Under the pieces are notes generated by a model. That model was given only the letters and a program-made list of their open reading frames with translations, was not told the DNA's origin and ran no database searches. Positions 1 to 7,376 of a stretch of DNA of 64,000 nt are shown piece after piece (within the stretch, counting starts at the first letter, position 1; the number at the start of each line of letters is the position of its first letter). Source of the stretch: Saccharibacillus brassicae (GTDB lineage: Bacteria; Bacillota; Bacilli; Paenibacillales; Paenibacillaceae); the NCBI RefSeq assembly GCF_006542275.1, contig NZ_CP041217.1, positions 3,846,501 through 3,910,500 on the forward strand, written 5' to 3'. The translations under genes were made by a program, and so were the position numbers.

Positions 1-27
1 AGGCTGTCGAAAGGTTATCGACAGCCT
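1..27 (-). terminator. Inverted repeat downstream of the methyltransferase gene
   Basis: AGGCTGTCGA and TCGACAGCCT form a perfect 10-bp stem around a 7-nt loop. It lies 30 bp past the stop of the leftward-transcribed methyltransferase, so it probably ends that transcript. Any T-run would lie outside the window. Confidence 0.5.
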
Positions 28-56
28 GAGAAGAGGATATTATCTTTCTTTAAACA

Positions 57-1160
57 TTAAATGAGAGTAAGTTCTTTTTGCATAATCATTCTATCTGTAT
101 TCCATTTTGCGTCAATATAATCATATTCAATTCCTGCAAATGTTTTTAATATAGCTTCTATGATTATTTTAGCTCCTTCTGGAGGTACCGCCATCCCAAT
201 CTGTTGTCTTACTTTTTCTTTACCACCTAAGAATTCATAATCATCAGGGAAAGTTTGTAAACGTGCTCTTTCACGGTTAGTTAAAGCGCGAGGTTCTTCC
301 CAATGATACATATGAGTTCCGCCTCCCCCGCTTCCTGTTACCGTATAGGAAGGGGTGTTCTCAGACAGCCTACGATAAATCTGGCTCATTTTAGCTCCTT
401 TAACATTTAACCTCAGATGTTCAGGTATACCTTCATACCAAGCATTTTGGCCTGCTGGTATGTTATTTAAAAACTCTATGACTTTTGCAGTATGGCGTGT
501 ACGTTCGTGGTTAGGAGCATCTAATGCGATTGGAGGTTCCATCAAGGCTTCTTTTGCAGTTTTAAATGGTAATTTTCCAGGACCATGAGTTGGTGCTGGG
601 ACTTTAAATTGCAAATTCAAATCGTTTCTTATACCTACAATAATAATTCTATGTCTTGTTTGTGGGACTCCATATTCTTGGAACTTATACAGATGAGGAA
701 TAATTTTATAACCTGCTTCTATAAGATCTCCTAAAATTAAATTGAAGGCCTGTCCATCATTAGCACTTGTTAAACCAGATACATTTTCAGCTATAAACCA
801 TTTAGGTTGGAATTTTTTCAAAACTTGTACTCCATAAGTGTAAAGTGGTCCGTATTCTCCATGTAATCCTTTTTTCTCACCAACAAGACTATAATCATTA
901 CAAGGGAATCCGAAAGTAAATGCGTCTATATCTGTTAAAGAATTGATATCTAACTTTCTTACATCTTCCTGAATTACTGTTTCAGATTTTGTCGGGCAAA
1001 TATTGTGTATAAAAGTTCTGCAAGCAGCTTCATCATAATCATTAGCCCATTCGTGTTGGACCGAATATACTCTGCCTTCTTTGTCTACAACTTTGGACAT
1101 TTTAGCACCCATTGCTATTCCACCAGGGCCGTTAAAGAATTCACCTTTTTTAAAAAGCAT
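57..1160 (-). CDS. DNA (cytosine-5-)-methyltransferase, Dcm/HhaI-type
   Basis: This 367-residue protein transfers a methyl group from S-adenosylmethionine to C5 of cytosine in a specific DNA site. C5-methyltransferase motifs occur in order: motif I as FNGPGGIAMG near residues 9-18, motif IV as GFPCNDYSLVG with catalytic Cys near residue 86, motif VI as ENVSGL, motif VIII as QTRHRIIIVGIR, and motifs IX-X as TNRERARLQTFPDDYEF and QQIGMAVPPEGAK. PCN replaces the commoner PCQ. The gene is AT-rich, unlike the flanking chromosome, which suggests recent transfer. A mismatch-glycosylase-like gene lies 257 bp upstream on the same strand. No restriction endonuclease is visible here; one could lie beyond position 1. 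The target sequence cannot be read from the protein. Confidence 0.93.
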   Translation of the reverse strand: MLFKKGEFFNGPGGIAMGAKMSKVVDKEGRVYSVQHEWANDYDEAACRTFIHNICPTKSETVIQEDVRKLDINSLTDIDAFTFGFPCNDYSLVGEKKGLHGEYGPLYTYGVQVLKKFQPKWFIAENVSGLTSANDGQAFNLILGDLIEAGYKIIPHLYKFQEYGVPQTRHRIIIVGIRNDLNLQFKVPAPTHGPGKLPFKTAKEALMEPPIALDAPNHERTRHTAKVIEFLNNIPAGQNAWYEGIPEHLRLNVKGAKMSQIYRRLSENTPSYTVTGSGGGGTHMYHWEEPRALTNRERARLQTFPDDYEFLGGKEKVRQQIGMAVPPEGAKIIIEAILKTFAGIEYDYIDAKWNTDRMIMQKELTLI

Positions 1161-1240
1161 TAGTCCACCTCCATATAAAGCAATAACTTAATTATAGTAC
1201 AAATTGTTAAGAAAAGCAGCCTTAAAATATTAAAAAATAA

Positions 1241-1287
1241 GAACAAACGTTCTTTATTGTGCCACATTTATAAAAGAATGTACGTTT
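1241..1287. promoter_or_regulatory. Candidate LexA/DinR-type SOS operator(s)
   Basis: GAACAAACGTTC at 1241-1252 fits the core GAAC-RNRY-GTTC of the Bacillus-type LexA box. Its outer flanks are A and T instead of the consensus C and G. A weaker relative, GAATGTACGTTT, lies at 1276-1287. Both sit upstream of the methyltransferase start (1160). SOS control is inferred; the site could also be a controller-protein operator of a restriction-modification system. Confidence 0.35.
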
Positions 1288-1417
1288 TATTCGATTCAAG
1301 TACTACTTGCAAAATAAATAAGAAAAATGATTATTGAAATTAATTCTAATAAGATAGATGAGAATAATAAAGTTAATTAGACAATTGAGAGATAATTCAG
1401 CAAAGTAACAAAAAAAT

Positions 1418-2044
1418 TTACTCTTTGTGAATTAGAATTTTTTTATTATAGTATGAGCAGTGTTCATTAAGCGGACATTGAGGCTTAATCATTGTACAAA
1501 CTAATCCGGCAAAGTCTAGAACTGCCCAGTTGGCGATTCTATAATCAAAATCAAAAGTATAACGGTCTCTAATTTGCTCAGCCAAAACTTCATCAGTTCT
1601 AGGCCGAGGTTTTTCGGAAGACAAATTGAAATATCTCATAAATAACCTAATTACGTTTGTATCAATAGGAACTCTATTCTGATAATAACCGTAACACAGA
1701 ACTGCATTGGCAATGTAATTTCCAACGCCTGGTAATTTTATTAAGTCTTCAAATGTATCTGGTATTTTTCCACCATAGTTTAAAAATACTTGATTAGCGG
1801 TTGATTTCATCCTCTTAGCACGATAGATTAAGCCAATAGGGCTAATTAAATCAATTAGCTTTGATTCTGAAGCCTCTGCTAATTCTTTTGCAGTTGGAAA
1901 GTCGCTTAGTAAAGAAAGGTAGGCTTCTTCTACTTTTCGAACATGAGTCTGCTGGAGTAAGAATTCGGCTATAAGTATCTCATAGGGATCTTTAGTATGG
2001 CACCACGGGTAATCTCTGTGATTTCTCTCAAACCACAGTTTCAA
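1418..2044 (-). CDS. HhH-GPD DNA glycosylase, Mig-type thymine/G mismatch glycosylase candidate
   Basis: The protein has 208 residues of the EndoIII/MutY superfamily. It opens with NHRDYPW...DPYEILIAEFLLQQT. The helix-hairpin-helix is LPGVG at 104-108, Tyr is at 110 and Asp at 128 (PIDTN). EndoIII has Lys at the Tyr position and MutY has Ser. The Methanothermobacter thymine-DNA mismatch glycosylase MIG uses Tyr126 and Asp144, the same 18-residue spacing. Such enzymes repair T opposite G after deamination of 5-methylcytosine, which suits the neighbouring methyltransferase. The C-terminal cluster has three Cys (182, 189, 195) rather than the usual C-X6-C-X2-C-X5-C. The only start in frame is TTG, four codons after a TAG, with no clear ribosome binding site, so the N-terminus may be clipped. 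Confidence 0.82.
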   Translation of the reverse strand: MKLWFERNHRDYPWCHTKDPYEILIAEFLLQQTHVRKVEEAYLSLLSDFPTAKELAEASESKLIDLISPIGLIYRAKRMKSTANQVFLNYGGKIPDTFEDLIKLPGVGNYIANAVLCYGYYQNRVPIDTNVIRLFMRYFNLSSEKPRPRTDEVLAEQIRDRYTFDFDYRIANWAVLDFAGLVCTMIKPQCPLNEHCSYYNKKILIHKE

Positions 2045-2198
2045 GGAATTCTAAAATAATGTAGTTTTTAAAGTAATACTATCTATATGAGTACCTCAGT
2101 TTTAAGTTATTTGGTAATGAAAATTAAAATCATGTTGATAAATATAATCAGAAGCCTTCTATAGTGTTCAATTAAAATTCAAGTTGAATAAAGAAGGT

Positions 2199-2333
2199 AT
2201 GAATAATCATGAAAGAGAAGTTGTAAACTTTAAAGTTTGGAGTTTCATCATTTCTCCTCAAGATGTAGGTTACAATTTTGAGGCAACCATAGCAGACGTT
2301 TTAAGTTGGCTCTACGCGCCTTCAGAAAAGTAA
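2199..2333 (+). CDS. Possible 44-residue ORF of unknown function
   Basis: A short AT-rich ORF opens with ATG just after AAGAAGG and encodes a 44-residue peptide with an aromatic, beta-like composition, starting MNNHEREVVNFKVW. The purine run is very close to the ATG. I do not recognise it. It lies between the glycosylase and the MazG-like gene and may be the remnant of an accessory gene. Confidence 0.25.
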   Translation: MNNHEREVVNFKVWSFIISPQDVGYNFEATIADVLSWLYAPSEK

Positions 2334-2498
2334 GCTCAAGTCTTTGCATCAGTTATATGAAAGAGCGCTTAATGAAGGCATCGTGATATCAATAAAATTC
2401 AAATGAGTTTGTGTCTTGATGTTAATGGAGACGCAGACTTTTTTGATGTTTGATCAGTTGTTATACTAAAATCAACATGCATGAGAAAGGAATGTATC

Positions 2499-2825
2499 GT
2501 GAAAACCCACAACAAACTAATCCGAAACCTCATCCCTAATATCATCACTTCCACCGGCAAATCATCCACCACCCGCATCCTGGACGAAGCCGAATACGTC
2601 ACCGAACTCCGCGCCAAACTTCGTGAGGAAGCCGACGAATACTTCGCCGCTTCCTCCGATGCAGAAGCGCTGGAAGAACTCGCCGATATGCTCGAAGTGA
2701 TCCGCGCCCTCGCGGTCACGCACGGAGAAGATTCCGAGAAGTTGGAGCAGATACGCGCCGACAAAGCCGCCCAGCGCGGCGGGTTCGACGAGCGGATCTA
2801 CCTGATCGATGTCCACGAATCTTAA
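2499..2825 (+). CDS. MazG-like nucleoside triphosphate pyrophosphohydrolase
   Basis: A 108-residue all-alpha NTP pyrophosphohydrolase-like protein. The metal-binding signature is split in the usual way: KLREEADEY in the first half and EELADMLEVIRA in the second, supplying the acidic residues that bind Mg2+ in MazG and phosphoribosyl-ATP pyrophosphatases. I start it at GTG 2499, preceded by AGAAAGGA seven bases upstream; an ATG at 2481 is in frame but poorly placed. Its 3' end overlaps the next gene by 17 bp, so the two are probably translated together. Small MazG-like proteins of this type can hydrolyse non-canonical or alarmone nucleotides. The pairing with a nuclease-helicase suggests a joint role in nucleic-acid quality control or defence, which is inference. 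Confidence 0.8.
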   Translation: MKTHNKLIRNLIPNIITSTGKSSTTRILDEAEYVTELRAKLREEADEYFAASSDAEALEELADMLEVIRALAVTHGEDSEKLEQIRADKAAQRGGFDERIYLIDVHES

Positions 2826-5247
2826 CGTCAAGCTCATCACCCGCAACCTGGGGGATGAGCTAATTGCGGGGATGCAGCATGCGACGGGGATCTATATCAT
2901 GACGTCTTTTCTTATGCAGTCCGGGGTCAATCTGCTGGCGCCGCATCTGAAAAAGGCGCTGGATCGAGGGGCCGAGGTGAAGCTGCTGGCGGGGGATTAT
3001 CTGTATATCACTCAGCCGGAAGGGCTGCAGAAGCTGCTGAGTATCGACGATCGGCTGGAAGCGCGGCTGTGGCGGAGCATGGGAACGTCGTTTCACCCCA
3101 AAGCGTATCTGTTCGACTACGAAAACGGGGAAGGGCTGCTGATCGTCGGCTCTTCCAATTTTTCGTTTTCGGCATTGAAGACAGGGTATGAATGGAATCT
3201 GGCGATGAACGCGCAGGCGGAGCCGTATACGTTCCGCAGTGCGATGGACCAGTTTATGGAGAATCTGTATCACGATACGACGCTGCCGCTGACGGAAGAC
3301 ACGATCTCGCTGTACGAAGAGGAGTATCTGCTCAATCACCGTAAAAATCCCGAACTGCAGCGGCAGATTATCGAGACGGAGGAAGCCGAAGCGGACATCG
3401 GGGACTGGCAGACTGAGGAGACGCCGGCAGAGGAGCCGCAGACAGATACGAAGATCCGGCCGCGGCCGGCTCAGGAGATGGCGCTGGAGGCGCTGACGGC
3501 GACGATCGAGGAAGAGTACGACCGCGCGATGGTGATTATGGCGACGGGACTCGGGAAAACGTATCTGGCCGCTTTTTTGGCGCAAAGGTATAAACGGGTT
3601 CTGTTCATCGCGCACCGGGAAGAGATTCTCAAGCAGGCGGTCCGCTCGTTCCAGCACGTCCTTCCGGAGCGCAGCCACGGCCTCTATAACGGGGAGAGCA
3701 AGGACAGCGATGCGGACTGCGTGTTTGCTTCGATCTATACACTGGGGATGAAAAAGCACCGGGAGACATTTGCGCCGGATGCTTTTGACCTGATCGTCAT
3801 CGACGAGTTCCATCATGCGGCGGCGAGGTCTTACCAGTCGGTCATCGACTATTTCCAGCCGCAGTTCATGCTGGGTATCACGGCGACACCGGATCGGATG
3901 GACGGGCAGGACGTGTATGCGCTGTGCGGCGGGAACGTGGCTTACCGGATTCATTTTATCGAGGCGATTCGGCGGGAATGGCTGGCGCCTTTCCAATATT
4001 ACGGCGTGCACGACGAGACGGACTATTCGGGCATTCGCTGGCTGGGCAGCCATTACGACGAAGAACAGCTGCTTGCAGCGCAGCTGCGGGAAGAATATGC
4101 GGAGCGCGTGTACGAAGCTTGGTTTAAAAGACGTCAGACGCGCACGATCGCGTTCTGTTCGTCGATCCAGCAGGCGGATTATTTGTCGGACTACTTCCGC
4201 ACGCGCGGCAGCCGGACGCTCAGCCTGCATTCGCGCACCCGTGAGATGAGCCGGGACGAAGCGATCCGCAGACTGGACGCCGGAGAGCTGGAAGTGCTGT
4301 TCACCGTCGATCTGTTCAACGAAGGCACGGACATCCCGAGCGTCGATACGCTGCTGTTCGTCCGCCCGACCGAGTCGCTGACCGTGTTCACCCAGCAGGT
4401 GGGCCGCGGTCTGCGTCTGGCGGAAGGCAAATCGCACTGCGTTATTATCGATCTCATCGGCAACTACCGGAACGCGGACGTGAAGCTGGGTTTGTTTGCG
4501 GAGTATGACGAAGATTCGGATGGAAAAAACGGTCGTCTTACCACGGTTCCCACCGTACCGGACAGCTGCTCGATCCAACTGGAGACGGCGGTCGTCAACC
4601 TGCTGGAAGAACTGAGCCGCAAACGCGCGCCGCATCGGGAGAAGCTGCACCGCGACTTCCTTGATCTCAAAGGCGAGCTGGGCCGCATCCCGACTTATCT
4701 GGAGCTGCATTTGCAGGGGCGGTCCGTAAGCAAAGGGTATCGGGATGAGTTTGGGTCTTATGCAGGGTTCCTGAGCTGGGCGGGGATGCTGGATGATCGC
4801 GAGCAGCAGGTGTACGAGCGGTATGAAGCCTGGCTGCGCGACGTGGAAAAGACGGTCATGACGAAAAGCTACAAGATGGTCGTGCTGCTGTACATGCTGG
4901 AGCGCGGCGCGGATCGTTGGAACGAGCCGGTGACGGCCGAGGAAGCGGCAGCGTTTTTCCACGGGTATCTGACGGAGAAAGAATACCGCAAAGTGATCGA
5001 CTTCAGCGACAAGGAATCCAAGCGGCTGTGGGACTGGAACGAGCAGACGCAAACGAAAGTGACAAAGCTGATCGCGGACATGCCGATGAGCAAATGGGCG
5101 GGTGCGAAAGGCAGTCAGACGGAGCTTGCGGATGGGGCGTTTGGGTTGGCTTTTGAAGTGGCGGAAGAGGATAAGGCGCTGCTGCACCGGTGGACGCGGG
5201 AGGTATGCGAGTATCGGCTGCATGTGCATTTTGAGCGGCGGACATGA
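2809..5247 (+). CDS. HKD (PLD-like) nuclease fused to SF2 DEAH-type helicase
   Basis: This 812-residue protein has an N-terminal phospholipase-D-like nuclease domain (about 1-165) with His96 and Lys98 in SFHPKAYLF and GSSNFS at 114-119. One HKD half-site suggests the enzyme works as a dimer. An acidic linker follows, then a superfamily 2 helicase: ATGLGKT (245-251), IDEFHH (331-336), TATPDR (358-363), DLFNEGTDIPSVD (about 501-513) and QQVGRGLR (529-536). About 250 C-terminal residues are not assigned. The layout matches HKD-nuclease plus SSL2/RAD25-like helicases found near restriction and defence genes. It overlaps the MazG-like gene by 17 bp and ends at a strong terminator. Biochemical activity is predicted from motifs; a defence role is inferred. 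Confidence 0.9.
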   Translation: MSTNLNVKLITRNLGDELIAGMQHATGIYIMTSFLMQSGVNLLAPHLKKALDRGAEVKLLAGDYLYITQPEGLQKLLSIDDRLEARLWRSMGTSFHPKAYLFDYENGEGLLIVGSSNFSFSALKTGYEWNLAMNAQAEPYTFRSAMDQFMENLYHDTTLPLTEDTISLYEEEYLLNHRKNPELQRQIIETEEAEADIGDWQTEETPAEEPQTDTKIRPRPAQEMALEALTATIEEEYDRAMVIMATGLGKTYLAAFLAQRYKRVLFIAHREEILKQAVRSFQHVLPERSHGLYNGESKDSDADCVFASIYTLGMKKHRETFAPDAFDLIVIDEFHHAAARSYQSVIDYFQPQFMLGITATPDRMDGQDVYALCGGNVAYRIHFIEAIRREWLAPFQYYGVHDETDYSGIRWLGSHYDEEQLLAAQLREEYAERVYEAWFKRRQTRTIAFCSSIQQADYLSDYFRTRGSRTLSLHSRTREMSRDEAIRRLDAGELEVLFTVDLFNEGTDIPSVDTLLFVRPTESLTVFTQQVGRGLRLAEGKSHCVIIDLIGNYRNADVKLGLFAEYDEDSDGKNGRLTTVPTVPDSCSIQLETAVVNLLEELSRKRAPHREKLHRDFLDLKGELGRIPTYLELHLQGRSVSKGYRDEFGSYAGFLSWAGMLDDREQQVYERYEAWLRDVEKTVMTKSYKMVVLLYMLERGADRWNEPVTAEEAAAFFHGYLTEKEYRKVIDFSDKESKRLWDWNEQTQTKVTKLIADMPMSKWAGAKGSQTELADGAFGLAFEVAEEDKALLHRWTREVCEYRLHVHFERRT

Positions 5248-5285
5248 ATGCGTACATGAATTTTGTGAAATCGAATAAGATATAA

Positions 5286-5322
5286 AAAAGCTTGCCCCTT
5301 TGTATAAGGAAGGCAAGCTTTT
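5286..5322 (+). terminator. Rho-independent terminator after the helicase gene
   Basis: AAAAGCTTGCC at 5286-5296 pairs with GGCAAGCTTTT at 5312-5322, with an inner CCTT/AAGG pairing. U-rich on both strands, it could also stop leftward transcription. Confidence 0.85.
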
Positions 5323-5338
5323 CGTTTTTAAGTAAAAG

Positions 5339-5811
5339 TTACATCGACCAGGCTGCTTTGAGAATACGGTATTCAAAATAAGCGCGTTTGTTTTTATGCA
5401 TGTATACGTAAGGCAGGTTATCGGGAGCGGAGACAAGTTTATACACGACAAGATCTGCATGAGTTTCATGACCTAAAGGTTCTAAGTCGCTGCTTGAAAA
5501 ATCCCCAGTGTCGGCGTAAGCTAAAGTTTTGCTACTCCATTCAACTTTGGGAGCATCGGCCAGGGTACGTCGAACAATATTGATCGTATCGACATGGCCT
5601 GTGACCAAAACTGCAAATTCAATTACGCTATAAATGAGTAGGATCAAAAAATGAAATGAGAGCTTTTCTTGATCGACGCATAATCTTTCTGCTCTTTGGG
5701 GAACAGTAAATCGTGCGTTTCCAAATTTGTGGAGCGCAGCCGCGCTTCTACCAAGTGATTAAGATACCGAACCGCCTTGTCGATGGAAATCGCGTTTGGT
5801 ATACTGACCGC
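5339..5811 (-). pseudogene. Frameshifted remnant of a membrane-protein gene
   Basis: Two leftward reading frames join at a T6 run (near 5646-5651). The upstream frame (about 5649-5811, after a TAA) reads as a plausible amphipathic protein ending DYASIKKSSHFIF and then a stop. The downstream frame (to 5339) continues with LILLIYSVIEFAVLVTGH, completing a hydrophobic segment, then about 80 more residues. One base change in the homopolymer would give a single protein of about 150 residues with one membrane helix. Alone, the 102-residue downstream ORF needs a TTG start with no ribosome binding site. I do not recognise the family. Confidence 0.4.
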
Positions 5812-6060
5812 TTAGTACCCAAAGTCGGCTATTCAAACGGCGAATATAGATCGAGGCAAAGAGTTTAGCCTATCACCTAGAGCTGTAACGGCTGCATGGC
5901 GTAGACGTCTATTTCACTGCCCCCTTATTCCTCCTAACAGCGTGGCTCAAAAAAGAAAGCAAAAGGTCTATTTCGGGAGTTTTCGTCAAAGGTCACGATA
6001 GTTTTATATTTACTAATATGTACTTAATTAAAAATATTAGATTCAAATTTATTAAATGCC
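5812..6060. other. Gene-free, AT-rich island spacer
   Basis: No ORF with a start and ribosome binding site was found on either strand. Composition becomes strongly AT-rich towards 6060. It separates two decayed or poorly conserved island genes. Confidence 0.4.
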
Positions 6061-6099
6061 AAAAGCCGTAACGCTGAGCAAAACGCAGTTACGGCTTTT
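6061..6099. terminator. Bidirectional terminator
   Basis: AAAAGCCGTAAC at 6061-6072 and GTTACGGCTTTT at 6088-6099 form a 12-bp stem with T-runs in both directions. It lies just past the stop of the leftward gene at 6134. Confidence 0.8.
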
Positions 6100-6133
6100 G
6101 GCTACATATTGAACTAAACCATGTTGAGATTCT

Positions 6134-6646
6134 TCAGTCGCTTTTTACTTCTTCACTAGGCAATTTGGCGTATTCGATATAGTTTTTACTTAGATCTTGA
6201 CGTATCTGTTCAATCTGAGAAAAAGATATTTCCTCTAAACTTGAGCTGAGATTTTGAAGGACTAATTCAAGCTGGTTATTTAAAAACTCTTGATCTTCAT
6301 TCAATAGATCAGGATTTTCTATCATCAATCTTGAAATTTCAAGTTCTAACTCAGAAGAAAGGGAAGTTAAACGATCAAACACTTCTTCATTAGAATAATA
6401 AAGACCTGAATTTGCAAACCCTCGTGCCCTAGCTATATCTCCATAGATTTGAAAAGAAGGCACTCCTCCTTGATCCAAGGAGGTTTGTGCCAGTTCAATA
6501 TTCCCTCTCCAGTCTTCATAGATTTTCACGCTGTTATTTGTCGTTTCTTTGTTCCAACTCGAGTAAAGCCATAGGGTGAAGGTCAAGAGCATCAAAAGCG
6601 CTACAATTGTAGCTATGCTTAAAATCTTCATTTTTTTATTATCCAT
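6134..6646 (-). CDS. Membrane-anchored protein of unknown function
   Basis: A 170-residue protein with a charged N-terminus (MDNKKMK), one hydrophobic helix at about 8-29 (SIATIVALLMLLTFTLWLY), and a mostly alpha-helical, acidic extracytoplasmic part rich in Leu, Glu and Ser. This suggests a coiled-coil-like domain displayed outside the membrane. The gene is AT-rich and followed by a terminator. It starts with ATG 20 bp beyond the end of the truncated gene upstream, so the two may once have formed an operon. I do not recognise the family. Confidence 0.6.
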   Translation of the reverse strand: MDNKKMKILSIATIVALLMLLTFTLWLYSSWNKETTNNSVKIYEDWRGNIELAQTSLDQGGVPSFQIYGDIARARGFANSGLYYSNEEVFDRLTSLSSELELEISRLMIENPDLLNEDQEFLNNQLELVLQNLSSSLEEISFSQIEQIRQDLSKNYIEYAKLPSEEVKSD

Positions 6647-6666
6647 TCTATCTCCTTAAATTATTT

Positions 6667-7041
6667 TTATACAGAGCCAGTCGTAAATGAAATAGAGTTC
6701 CACTCTGTATTATAAACTTTATTTTGCAGCTGGTTGTACGATGAATATTTAAATGTGACGGTATTGGTCGCATTTGTCCTTGCCCCTTGGCTCGTATCAT
6801 ACCCTATATTCCATATACCTGAATAACACTGACCAGTTCTATTCAAATAAGTATCTCCGTCTTTTATAAATTCTGAAACAGTTTTAGCATTTACACCAAG
6901 AAAAGTCAAACTTATATTTAAATCAGTTACAGTTGGAGGATTAAATTCTAATTCTGCGCTTACAACTGAATAACTTGCGGATAAACTGACCTTAACTTTT
7001 ACGCTTCCAGATTTGCTCAATACAAGGATGCTTTTCTCCAA
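6667..7041 (-). CDS. Unknown protein, probably 5'-truncated
   Basis: The ORF encodes up to 124 residues with a beta-rich, Ser/Thr/Asn-rich composition typical of a secreted domain, ending EWNSISFTTGSV. The only starts are TTG codons close to a TAA, with no ribosome binding site and no signal peptide, although the composition suggests export. The missing 5' end and AT-rich sequence point to a gene cut by rearrangement near 7050, where a GC-richer antitoxin gene begins. Family not recognised. Confidence 0.4.
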   Translation of the reverse strand: MEKSILVLSKSGSVKVKVSLSASYSVVSAELEFNPPTVTDLNISLTFLGVNAKTVSEFIKDGDTYLNRTGQCYSGIWNIGYDTSQGARTNATNTVTFKYSSYNQLQNKVYNTEWNSISFTTGSV

Positions 7042-7071
7042 AACGCTATCTTATTCAATCAAGATCAACTC

Positions 7072-7317
7072 GTGAATACAGCTACGATCTCAAGACAGTT
7101 CAACAGCGTATACCTTTTGGCCAAAACAAAACCGTTATTCATTACGAATAACGGCAAGGTGGATTCGGTTCTATTGAATTATGAAGCTTACGCCGAACTT
7201 GTGGATAGAATCCAGCAGTTGGAGTCGGAAGTGTTGGATAACCGTTCTGATGAGGCTCGGAACAATCCTGAACAATTCGTAGACTTTAGCGAAGTTCGCC
7301 GAAGTTTCAAAGCTTGA
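7072..7317 (+). CDS. Phd/YefM-type antitoxin, orphan
   Basis: An 81-residue protein with the layout of type II antitoxins of the Phd/YefM group. The N-terminal DNA-binding part ends in PLFITNNGKVDSVLLNYEAY, the typical 'prevent-host-death' core in which a conserved pattern of hydrophobic residues precedes a Tyr. A charged C-terminal tail would bind a toxin. The start is GTG 7072 with a weak ribosome binding site. No RelE, Doc or PIN toxin follows: the next gene is convergent and begins its 3' end 59 bp later. It is therefore an orphan antitoxin or solo regulator, which fits the decayed island around it. Confidence 0.7.
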   Translation: MNTATISRQFNSVYLLAKTKPLFITNNGKVDSVLLNYEAYAELVDRIQQLESEVLDNRSDEARNNPEQFVDFSEVRRSFKA

Positions 7318-7376
7318 CATGACGCGGCACTTTAAAGCGAAATCTTATTTTTTGGCATGAAACTGAATCTATTCCC

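Noticed and set aside
2860-5469. 869-residue leftward ORF
   Set aside because: It is the antisense of the helicase gene, kept open by GC-rich codon bias. It is Arg/Gln/His-rich with no domain, and the + strand has all helicase motifs.
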